From the NCBI GenBank assembly GCA_024276675.1, contig JAJRWT010000102.1:36430-100429 (forward strand): a stretch of 64,000 bases of DNA, read 5' to 3'. Shown one piece after another: positions 8,859 through 16,225 of this stretch (position 1 is its first letter; each line of letters begins with the position of its first letter). Made by a program: the position numbers and the translations under genes. Under the pieces are notes generated by a model that saw only the letters and a list, made by a program, of their open reading frames with translations, was not told the origin of the DNA and made no database searches. The DNA comes from Myxococcota bacterium. GTDB taxonomy: Bacteria > Myxococcota_A > UBA796 > JAFGLY01.

Positions 8859-9650
8859 TCAATCCCGGAGATTGGCGTCGAGTTCCCGAAGGCAATCCTC
8901 GGGATCGGCGGTGAAGAGGGTGAGGCCCCGCCAGATCCACTTCTGCCAGAGAAAGTCGTCCATGCGCCCCTGTACCACGGCCATGTGGCCCCGGGGGAGT
9001 TCCCCTCCGTAGGCCGTGGTGAGGTCTTCCCAGACACGCTCGAACTCTTCTTCGTCGGGCCGGAAGCCCACGAAAAACATGGTGCGTCTACGCAGGAGCG
9101 TGGCCACGGCCTTGAGAAAGGCCGGGCTCATGGGCAACTTGAAATCATTGGCGGTCACCACCAGGGAACGTGGTTGGTCGAAACCGCCCCTCATCTTCAA
9201 CAACAGCGTGGAATCGCCCCCTGTTTCCGTAAAATGGCCGTTTCTGGGAACCACCTCTACTTGCTTGCCCGTCTTGGCAGCGGCTCTCTCCAGGAGGTCG
9301 TCCCAGCAGGTGGTGATGACAAGGGGAAAGTGACGCAGAATGAGATCATGGGCGCCCGTGGGGGCGACTCCATTGGCCCCCACCAGTCGGGACAACTCGC
9401 GGATGAGCGAATTCCGCCCGTTCTGGGCCTGGAACTGCTGGGCTCCCTGTTCCACCGAGGGAGCGACGGCTCGGCTTGTTGAGCCCATGAGCCGCCGGGG
9501 TGGCTTCCAACCCAGCTTCCGCGCCAGGACCCTGGCCACCGGGTACTCCACTCCGGCCCTGGTGGCGGCTTCGTGGCTGGCACGGGATCCCAACACGAGA
9601 ATACATGTTCCCTGGCGGGTCTTTTCGATCACCTCGACGGGAAGACTCAT
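8859..9650 (-). CDS. SIR2-like domain protein (SIR2_2 type)
   Basis: This 263-residue protein carries the hallmarks of SIR2_2 proteins: an N-terminal ILVLGSRAS Rossmann strand, LVITTCWDDLLERA (where the family has TTNYD) and a late FVGFRPDEEEFERVW, matching the family's FIGYSxxDPDF. Proteins of this class bind NAD, and many act as NADases in phage defence or as histone-deacetylase relatives. The Asn of TTNYD is replaced by Cys here. ATG 9650 makes an ATGA overlap with the kinase gene, indicating coupling. A role in NAD or nucleotide metabolism is inference. A defence role is possible but there is no second defence gene next door. Confidence 0.72.
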   Translation of the reverse strand: MSLPVEVIEKTRQGTCILVLGSRASHEAATRAGVEYPVARVLARKLGWKPPRRLMGSTSRAVAPSVEQGAQQFQAQNGRNSLIRELSRLVGANGVAPTGAHDLILRHFPLVITTCWDDLLERAAAKTGKQVEVVPRNGHFTETGGDSTLLLKMRGGFDQPRSLVVTANDFKLPMSPAFLKAVATLLRRRTMFFVGFRPDEEEFERVWEDLTTAYGGELPRGHMAVVQGRMDDFLWQKWIWRGLTLFTADPEDCLRELDANLRD

Positions 9651-10708
9651 GGGATCTCCCTGCATGCGTCCACGGCATCAAGGAGGGTGGCCTTTTCGCG
9701 TACTACCGCTCCCAGCCGAGCCACCGTGAGGGCAGACACCCTGGCCCCCAGGCGCGCACTCCTTGCCGGGCTCCAGTCCTGGGCGAGTCCGAAGAGAAAG
9801 CCAGCGGCGTAGGCGTCGCCAGCGCCGGTGGTGTCCAGCGGCACCACCTGGTGTATACCCACCGGCGTGAGTTCTCCAGCGCTCTTGACCAGGCTGCCGC
9901 GCGAACCCAGCTTGACCACCACCGTCTCCACGATCCTGGCCACCTGGTGTACCGCTTGCTCTGGTTCGGTCCCGTTGCACAGGGCGGTGGCTTCTTCGTC
10001 GTTCAGGAAGGCGATGTCGGCGTACTGGTCCAGTATGTCCCAGAGGTCGTCCCTGATGGCCTGAACCACAAAAGGATCGGCCACGTCGATGGAAATCCTG
10101 ACCCCGGCACTGCGCGCGACTTCCAGAAGATCCACGGCTGTGTCGCGGATGGGACCTTCCAGCAACACGTAGCCGGTCAGGTGGAAGATACCCGAGCGCA
10201 TGACCTTTTCGTCGAAATCACCGCGGTCCTGCAACAGGGGAGCGGCTCCAAGATCGGTGAACATGGTCCTTTGCCTGTCGGATCTGCTTATGAGAGACAG
10301 GCACTTGCCGGTGTTGAGGCCATCCACCCTGTTGAGGGCGTGGACTCCGCAGGCTTCTTCCAGGCTGCTGCGATATCGGTCTCCAAGCTCGTCCGCGCCC
10401 ACCTGGCCGCGAAACAGGGCCCGTGCCCCAAGGATGCCCAGCCCCGCGATGGTGTTTGCACATGAGCCCCCGGAGTGGACTTCCATGTGCTCCCCCTCGA
10501 AACGATCATAGATGCTGCGCCACTGCCGGTGGTCCACAAGGTGCATGATTCCACGTTCGAAACCTATGTCGTCCAGCAGGTGATCATCCACCACCAGAAG
10601 GGTGTCCACCAGCGCGTTGCCCAGTCCGGTGACGTCGAAGTCGTGTGTGAATGCCAATGGTCTTTCCTCTCCAAGTTTGACGCGGTGGCTCGTGGAGCCC
10701 GTCTCCAC
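9647..10708 (-). CDS. PfkB-family carbohydrate/nucleoside kinase (adenosine kinase-like)
   Basis: The 353-residue cytosolic enzyme has both PfkB signatures: an N-terminal GGSCANTIAGLGILG and the C-terminal DTTGAGDAYAAGFLFGLA with the catalytic Asp. The pattern, including GKCLSLIS after the sugar lid, resembles adenosine kinase/ribokinase relatives. Substrate is not certain. The longest frame starts at 10708. A TTG at 10657, preceded by GGAGAGGAAAG, is an alternative start and fits the beginning of homology (LAFTHDFDVTGLG). The stop overlaps the SIR2-like start by ATGA. A repeat element lies 97 bases upstream of the longer start. Confidence 0.85.
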   Translation of the reverse strand: METGSTSHRVKLGEERPLAFTHDFDVTGLGNALVDTLLVVDDHLLDDIGFERGIMHLVDHRQWRSIYDRFEGEHMEVHSGGSCANTIAGLGILGARALFRGQVGADELGDRYRSSLEEACGVHALNRVDGLNTGKCLSLISRSDRQRTMFTDLGAAPLLQDRGDFDEKVMRSGIFHLTGYVLLEGPIRDTAVDLLEVARSAGVRISIDVADPFVVQAIRDDLWDILDQYADIAFLNDEEATALCNGTEPEQAVHQVARIVETVVVKLGSRGSLVKSAGELTPVGIHQVVPLDTTGAGDAYAAGFLFGLAQDWSPARSARLGARVSALTVARLGAVVREKATLLDAVDACREIP

Positions 10709-10804
10709 GGCGACACGCGCTGGCCGCGCATCTGTCCAGTGCCTTCTAGCCCCTGTCGAGCCAGGTGGCCACCCCTGCTACAACCACGTCCCCACTCATA
10801 GCGA

Positions 10805-10967
10805 GTTCCCATCCGGAAACTGCTCCCATCGCAGGAGCCGCCCATTCCTTCGCCAGGCACGCCCGGGCAACCACTTGAAATAGCGATGCTATTCCGGCGG
10901 GTTGCCCGAACGCACCTGGCTCGAAAGCGACTCGCTCCTGCTCGGTCCGCACTTTCCGGATGGGAAC
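10805..10967 (-). repeat. Hairpin repeat element, copy A (163 bp, terminal inverted repeats)
   Basis: The element is bounded by perfect 15-base inverted repeats, GTTCCCATCCGGAAA at 10805-10819 and its complement at 10953-10967. Read on the minus strand it is about 89% identical to the copy at the right edge over the 140 bases visible there, by hand alignment. Inside, GCAGGAGC pairs with GCTCCTGC, GCCAGGTGCG pairs (with wobbles) with CGTGCCTGGC, GGGCAACC pairs with GGTTGCCC, and AATAGC pairs with GCTATT, so the whole unit folds as one hairpin. It lies between the DNA methyltransferase stop and the kinase start. Confidence 0.88.
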
Positions 10968-11008
10968 CAGCGCGTGGTGGCCGCATCGTCGCAGCAAGCC
11001 GGATGTAC

Positions 11009-12637
11009 CTACACTTCACCTGGTTCACCTGGTTCTCCATGGCCGACGCGCCGGGCAAGATGCGTCAGGCGCACCACGTGGCGTTCTTCCAGGCCCCATG
11101 CCCGGTCCAGCGGTGTATCGGGCCTGCTCTTCCAGGTCAGTGGAACAGGAAGCTGTCGCAGATCCCCTGGGTAGACGTCCAGGCGATCACCCTTCGCCAA
11201 CAAGAGCAGCCCGCGGGTCAAAGGGCTCTCCAGCAGGTCTCGGATCCTGGCGAGAGGGGGCGCGAGAGTAGCGGGTCCGAGTTTGAGCACGTTGAGCGTG
11301 TGGCCAGGCACCAGGCGGCTCCGGTCCAACCACACCCTCAGTGGCTTCCTGCCGGCGATGCGCGCAACCAACAGCTTGGGAGGTGAAAACAGGCTCAAGC
11401 TCTTGGGGCGATGCATTATCTCCGGCTTGTAGTCCAACCACCATCGACGCCCCAGCGACATGTCGCGTGCATCGGCGTATTCAAACCTGCCCTCCGCCGG
11501 CTTCTCGTGGAGCAGGTGGGCACGACGATGGCCGGGACCATGGCAAACGACCCCCGTGTCAACGAGACAGATCTGGCCCAGGGGGAATGAGCGACCTCTG
11601 ACAAGTTCCAGGATCTCCAGGTCCCCCGGGCGATGAAAGGGAGTGATGGGCAGGGATGGGATGGCCAACAGATCCGTGGCGGAGATCCCACCCTGGCCCA
11701 CTGGTCCCGGGCCACGGTTCTTGCACAACGCCAGCAAGGAGACCAGCACTGCCGCCCCGGGGAAGGGCCTGGCTTCCCCGATGTGCGTCAACAGGTGCCT
11801 TTGCAGGAGGCGCCTTCGCAGCTCCAGTCCGTAGGGCTGAACCAGGAGGGGCTGGGGCAGAACGAGGCATGCCCCTCCTCCGTCCCGCAGTCTCTCCATG
11901 GCTGTCCAGACAAAAGGAACCGCCAGGTCGAATCTGCCGTGGAGCCAGGGAATGCGCTCTCGCAACGAAGCCCTGTACCGGGAATCCTGGCGCTCCGGGG
12001 ATACGTAGGGGGGATTACCCACCAGCAGGTCCACCTCCGTGGCAGCCAGGTCGCTGCCCGCGGGCCGGGAGATCTCCTTTCGACGGCCCTTCGGGAGGGA
12101 GAGAAAATCGCCCTTTTCAAGCTTTGCCCCGGGTAACAGGACCGAGGCGACCGCAAGGACCGAGGGGTCGTTGTCGATGCCGTGTAGCCGTGGAACGCCC
12201 TTCTCCAACATTGCCAGGAGGAAGGCTCCCGATCCACATGAAGGATCCAGCCCGCTCCGCACCCGCCCACGGGCCGCGGCCAGGGCAAGGTCCACCGCTT
12301 CAGATGCCATCTGCCGAGGCGTGTCGAAGGCTCCACTGCGCTTCTTTCCAGCCCTGTCCAACGAGGGGTAGAAGCTGCCGCCTGCCACGGTGTACACGGC
12401 CCTGGAGGAATATACCCCGACAGTCACGAGTCCCGCGGTCAAGCCCAGTTCGCGCCTCGCCTTCCGTGGCTCCGCCCTGGCCAGCCTGCCCGCCAGCACC
12501 ACCATGTCCCACGGTTGCCCCACCAGTTTTTCAGCGGCTGCCCGACATGCCGCGACCTTCCCAGAGCCGGCTTCCATGGCCAAAACCCAGGCACGTATCG
12601 CCTCTCGCATCCTGCCTTCGTTCCTGTCCAGCCCCAC
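11009..12637 (-). CDS. Orphan N6-adenine DNA methyltransferase (Eco57I/TaqI-like)
   Basis: This 542-residue protein has a motif X-like SGAFDTPRQ (101-109), SAM-binding motif I DPSCGSGAF (131-139) and catalytic motif IV NPPY (208-211). The later half, with HIGEARPFPGAAVLVSLLAL and a closing PGDLRQLPVP, resembles the target-recognition region of TaqI/Eco57I-type enzymes. No nuclease motif is visible in the chain and no restriction gene adjoins it, so it is either a solitary methylase or modifies a non-standard target. GTG 12637 is supported by GGGAG upstream. The protein ends in a GEPGEPGEV repeat. The glycosyltransferase gene diverges 50 bases away. Confidence 0.85.
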   Translation of the reverse strand: MGLDRNEGRMREAIRAWVLAMEAGSGKVAACRAAAEKLVGQPWDMVVLAGRLARAEPRKARRELGLTAGLVTVGVYSSRAVYTVAGGSFYPSLDRAGKKRSGAFDTPRQMASEAVDLALAAARGRVRSGLDPSCGSGAFLLAMLEKGVPRLHGIDNDPSVLAVASVLLPGAKLEKGDFLSLPKGRRKEISRPAGSDLAATEVDLLVGNPPYVSPERQDSRYRASLRERIPWLHGRFDLAVPFVWTAMERLRDGGGACLVLPQPLLVQPYGLELRRRLLQRHLLTHIGEARPFPGAAVLVSLLALCKNRGPGPVGQGGISATDLLAIPSLPITPFHRPGDLEILELVRGRSFPLGQICLVDTGVVCHGPGHRRAHLLHEKPAEGRFEYADARDMSLGRRWWLDYKPEIMHRPKSLSLFSPPKLLVARIAGRKPLRVWLDRSRLVPGHTLNVLKLGPATLAPPLARIRDLLESPLTRGLLLLAKGDRLDVYPGDLRQLPVPLTWKSRPDTPLDRAWGLEERHVVRLTHLARRVGHGEPGEPGEV

Positions 12638-12687
12638 GAACCACTCCCGGTATGGAAATTACTCTCTGGATGTCATAATCCGATGTC

Positions 12688-13848
12688 ATGGCCAAATGTC
12701 CTCCAAGGCACCCCACAACCGCCGTGCCATCACATACCATCGTCACCCTGGACTTCCCGCCACGACAGGATGGCGGAATATCCCGTTGGATGGACGAGCT
12801 GGCCAGGGGTCTGGTCCAAGCGGGCCAAGATGTCCAGGTCATATCCCGTGGACGAGGACCAGATCTACTGGCCCACGATCTCTCACACCCCGCCCGCGTG
12901 AAGAGGCTGCCCGGACATTCCTGGCTGCGCTGGCACCCACAATACCTGCGCCTCCATGCTCCCTTCCTCAAAAAAAAAGCCAGGACCACCGTGCTGCACG
13001 CGGCCACCTGGAACCTGGCCCAGCCCCTGCTACATCTGCCCTGGCGACAGGTGCTCATCTACCTTCATGGCCTGGAAATCCTAGATGCTCGCAGAGAGAG
13101 CCCCGCCCAGCTCGAAAAAACCCTGAACGCAGCCCATGCGCTCATCTCCAACAGCAGGCACGTGGCTGACCTGGCCCAGGGTGCCGGCGCCCATGCACAC
13201 CGTCTGCACGTGGTGCACCCCTCCATCGATCCCGCACGTCTGGCGGGCCGCGATCATCTGCGCCGTTCGTGGAATGTGACCGAGGGCCCGGTTCTGCTGA
13301 CCCTGGGCCGCCTGGTCCCCAGGAAGGGGCAGGACATGATGATCCGGAGCCTTCCCGGCCTTTTGGCCGATTTCCCAGACCTGGTCTACGTCATCGCCGG
13401 GAAGGGACAGGACGAGAACAGGCTCCGTGCCATCTCACGAGAGCAAGGCATCCATGACAGGGTCCGTTTCACGGGCTTCGTTCCCGAAGAGAGCCTGGGT
13501 GCGGCCTATCGAAGCTGCACCCTGTACGCCATGCCATGCCGGGAATGGGCAGACGACGTGGAAGGGTTCGGGATTACCTACCTGGAGGCCGCCGCCTGTG
13601 GCCGACCAGCCCTGGCGGGTGATTCCGGCGGAGCACCTGAAGCGGTAATCCACGGAAGGACGGGGCTGCTGGCCGATCCCAACAGTCCTCGGTCCATCGC
13701 GGCCACGCTCCGCACTCTGTTGGAACGTCCCGCTCTGGCCAGGCGACTGGGAGCACAGGCCCGGCATCGCGTGCTGACGGATCTGTCCCGTCAAAGGATG
13801 GTGGAACGTGTCCTGCAACTGTGCGCTGGAGCCAAAGGGCAGGGTTGA
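12688..13848 (+). CDS. Glycosyltransferase, GT4 family
   Basis: A 386-residue GT-B-fold enzyme. The N-terminal acceptor domain begins IVTLDFPPRQDGGISRW, and the C-terminal nucleotide-sugar domain has LLTLGRLVPRKGQDMMIRSL and the EGFGITYLEAAACG retaining-transferase motif with its two glutamates. It probably adds a sugar to lipopolysaccharide, a capsule or another glycan at the cytoplasmic membrane face. A run of nine A at about 12970 lies in the coding frame (Lys-Lys-Lys), a potential slippage site. It is one of six glycosyltransferases between 12.7 and 25.2 kb. Donor and acceptor are not predictable. Confidence 0.9.
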   Translation: MAKCPPRHPTTAVPSHTIVTLDFPPRQDGGISRWMDELARGLVQAGQDVQVISRGRGPDLLAHDLSHPARVKRLPGHSWLRWHPQYLRLHAPFLKKKARTTVLHAATWNLAQPLLHLPWRQVLIYLHGLEILDARRESPAQLEKTLNAAHALISNSRHVADLAQGAGAHAHRLHVVHPSIDPARLAGRDHLRRSWNVTEGPVLLTLGRLVPRKGQDMMIRSLPGLLADFPDLVYVIAGKGQDENRLRAISREQGIHDRVRFTGFVPEESLGAAYRSCTLYAMPCREWADDVEGFGITYLEAAACGRPALAGDSGGAPEAVIHGRTGLLADPNSPRSIAATLRTLLERPALARRLGAQARHRVLTDLSRQRMVERVLQLCAGAKGQG

Positions 13849-13948
13849 AAAACTGGACCAGAGACGACCCCCCATCACTGGTTCGGGAAAGGAGGAGCCT
13901 TGCCTAGTACCTCGCCTACTGCATCATGGCTCAGGCACGTTCTCCATC

Positions 13949-15061
13949 TCATCCCGAGGGCATGGGCAAATCGAGTGTCGTTCCTTCCACGGAAAAACCG
14001 TCCAGCGCCTCGCGCATGACCTGGGTGAAGCTCCTTCTCCTGGCAGGCACCCGAGATTCGGCCTGCCGCCGGATAGCCGCCGCCCACCTGGCCGGTTCGT
14101 CGCTTGAGACCAACTCCCCTCCGCCCCGGGCCAGCAGAAACCCGCAATCGCCCACATCCGCCGCCACCACCGGCACACCCTGGGCCATGTACTCCAAAAG
14201 CTTGAGGGGGCAAAACCACGGCGGAGCATCTCGACGGTAGAGCACCAGTCCCACGTCCATGGCCGCCACATATTCTCCCACCAGAGAGGGCTTGACCCTG
14301 CCCACGGATACCAGGCGGGGATGCGGTGGGACCGGGCATGGCCCATCTCCCACCACCAGAGCCATGGCCTCGGGCAGCAGATCCAGAATTCCAGGGAGTC
14401 TGTCCACGCCGTGCCAGGGTTTCATGGTGCCCATGAATCCCAGCACCAGGCCTCGCAGCCCCAATCTGCGCCGCAGGGTGCCCGAAGCGACGACCCTGGT
14501 ACTCGCGGCCCCGTTGGGCACATGCAAGACACGCTGTGGCTCACAGCCCACTTCCCGTACCGCCCAGCGACTCAGCCAACGCGATACCGCCACCACCCTG
14601 TCCGCCGATCTGAGCAGAGCGCCCTCCATCTTCCTGGCCATCGCGGGGTTGAAGACCCTGGCGAAACGCTGTCGTTCCATGGCCAGCGGAGCGTTCAGTT
14701 CAACGATCCTGGGGATCCCCATGCGCATCCCGGCATCGCAGAACAGGGAATGGCGCTCGTAGATGAAGTCCGGTTCGAATCCGGTTCCCAGGACGCGCTC
14801 CACCAGCTTGCGCCCGTCCAGGATCTCTCCCCACTCCCGGTAGCCGCGGAGCCAAGTCCAACGGCGCGGCGGAAAAATGGTAACGGCTGCCTCCACGCGG
14901 TCCTCCACAGGACCCCGATGGTCCTGCAACAGAGGAACAGCCACGTGGACGTCGAAGCCCAGCTTCCGCAGGGCCCTGGCATCGGCGCGAAGGTGAGCCG
15001 AGGCACCTGAAGGCCCCATGAGCGGAATACCCGGCGTGGCCGAGAGCAGGAGTACATTCAA
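13949..15061 (-). CDS. Glycosyltransferase, GT4-like
   Basis: This 370-residue GT-B protein opens MNVLLLSATPGIPLMGPSGA, with the glycine-rich loop that closes over the donor. A second domain has LGFMGTMKPWHGVDRLPGIL and ends in PLKLLEYMAQGVPVVAADV, the GT4 donor-binding segment, though the usual first Glu of the E-x7-E motif is not obvious. It follows the J-like gene by 75 bases on the same strand and may be the last gene of the chaperone operon or a separate unit. It converges with the GT4 gene to its left. Confidence 0.85.
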   Translation of the reverse strand: MNVLLLSATPGIPLMGPSGASAHLRADARALRKLGFDVHVAVPLLQDHRGPVEDRVEAAVTIFPPRRWTWLRGYREWGEILDGRKLVERVLGTGFEPDFIYERHSLFCDAGMRMGIPRIVELNAPLAMERQRFARVFNPAMARKMEGALLRSADRVVAVSRWLSRWAVREVGCEPQRVLHVPNGAASTRVVASGTLRRRLGLRGLVLGFMGTMKPWHGVDRLPGILDLLPEAMALVVGDGPCPVPPHPRLVSVGRVKPSLVGEYVAAMDVGLVLYRRDAPPWFCPLKLLEYMAQGVPVVAADVGDCGFLLARGGGELVSSDEPARWAAAIRRQAESRVPARRRSFTQVMREALDGFSVEGTTLDLPMPSG

Positions 15062-15136
15062 TGTTCACCTCGCCACAAGCCGGGGGCCTGGCAGGAAGAT
15101 CTCCCGCACCAGCGCGGGCAGCAAGGCCCCAGATGG

Positions 15137-16207
15137 TTAAAATGGCAGCGCTTGCTGTACGTTGCGTTGTTGTTCGGGCTCGGATTCCGCGTCTTGGTCC
15201 TCCGAGCCGCCGAGCTTCTCTTGCCCGGTGGACCCGGCAGTCCGACTGGTCCCGCCCGCAGAGGCCTCTCCTGGTCGCCGTTCCTCCGCAAGCAGGCTGT
15301 CTTCCACCATCGCGTAGAGGAAAAGCAAAGCGGCCAGCCGATCCCTTGACGGCATCAAATCCACGCTGCTGGCATGCCTGTCCATGGAAGGTAGACCCAG
15401 GGCACGGGGGTCGGGTACGTGCAGGACGTTGAGTTCCCTGGCTACCACCTGGCGGGGGTCGATGAGTCGATCTCGGGCTTCGCGAAGGCGAAGGGCTCCC
15501 TGGGGGTCGGCCTCGGGAGGATGTTCAATGGTCATGCGGCGCCAGGTCTCACGCACCAGTCGACGGTCGAAGGTGTCCAGCGCTGGCTCCAGGCCCAGCA
15601 CTTTCCACGGATCCGGCTGCGGGCGGCCCTTTTCGTCGGTGTGGAAGGGGGGCAGACAGCCTTGTCTCTGCCTGTGGCCACCTTCCCGGACAAGCCTGAT
15701 TCTTACGGGAGATCCATGGTCCATCGCCGAATCGGGCTCCTGGGAAAACGGCTGGGGAAAATTGGTTTCGCCTTCTTCATCGCACCTGGGACAAGCGGGG
15801 GTTGCCCGTTTCGGGCAGTCCTCGCATTCGTCACGGTATTGCGATTCGGAATCTCGCTGGGGCTGGTCCAACAGGTGCATGGCAGAATCCACCCACTGTT
15901 GCAAGATGTCCACCATCTCTCGAAGTTCACCGAAGGGAAGGCTTTCAACGGCCTGTCCCAGGGCGGCCAGCGCTCTCCCATCCAGCAGTACTTCCTTGTC
16001 CAGCAGGTTGAGCCATGGTGTCTCACCAAGTTCTGAAATGATCTCTTCCATCTTTTCCAGCAGATCTCGCCCACGCTGGCGAAGGGCTTCCAACCTGTCA
16101 TCCGATGCGAAGCGTGACTTGTCCTGTCCAGCAGGAACAGTGCGACGCGCGTTCTTCCTGCTGGCCCTCCGAGCCCTGCTCTTTCGCTTTCCTCGCCTTC
16201 GCGCCAT
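15137..16207 (-). CDS. J-domain-like protein with zinc-ribbon motif, Hsp70 partner candidate
   Basis: The 356-residue protein starts with a very basic tail (MARRRGKRKSRARRASRKNA), has a CxxC-x7-CxxC motif (C128, 131, 139, 142) that could bind zinc, and a J-domain-like block at 198-252 (DPWKVLGLEPALDTF, then WRRMTIEHPPEADP). The HPD tripeptide needed to stimulate Hsp70 ATPase is HPP here, so the J function is doubtful or altered. An acidic, Gln-rich tail ends in VQQALPF. It lies 18 bases after the 694-residue gene in the operon with GrpE-like and Hsp70-like proteins, which supports a chaperone role. Confidence 0.7.
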   Translation of the reverse strand: MARRRGKRKSRARRASRKNARRTVPAGQDKSRFASDDRLEALRQRGRDLLEKMEEIISELGETPWLNLLDKEVLLDGRALAALGQAVESLPFGELREMVDILQQWVDSAMHLLDQPQRDSESQYRDECEDCPKRATPACPRCDEEGETNFPQPFSQEPDSAMDHGSPVRIRLVREGGHRQRQGCLPPFHTDEKGRPQPDPWKVLGLEPALDTFDRRLVRETWRRMTIEHPPEADPQGALRLREARDRLIDPRQVVARELNVLHVPDPRALGLPSMDRHASSVDLMPSRDRLAALLFLYAMVEDSLLAEERRPGEASAGGTSRTAGSTGQEKLGGSEDQDAESEPEQQRNVQQALPF

Positions 16208-16225
16208 GTGTTGCTTCCTCCCGAT

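Noticed and set aside
12968..12978. Nine-A tract in a glycosyltransferase as a programmed frameshift site
   Set aside because: The zero frame is intact and encodes a full enzyme; no downstream structure or alternative frame product is apparent.
14768..14790. TTCGAATCC string resembling a tRNA T-loop
   Set aside because: It lies in the coding frame of a glycosyltransferase (GFEPDF) and no acceptor, D or anticodon arms could be found around it.
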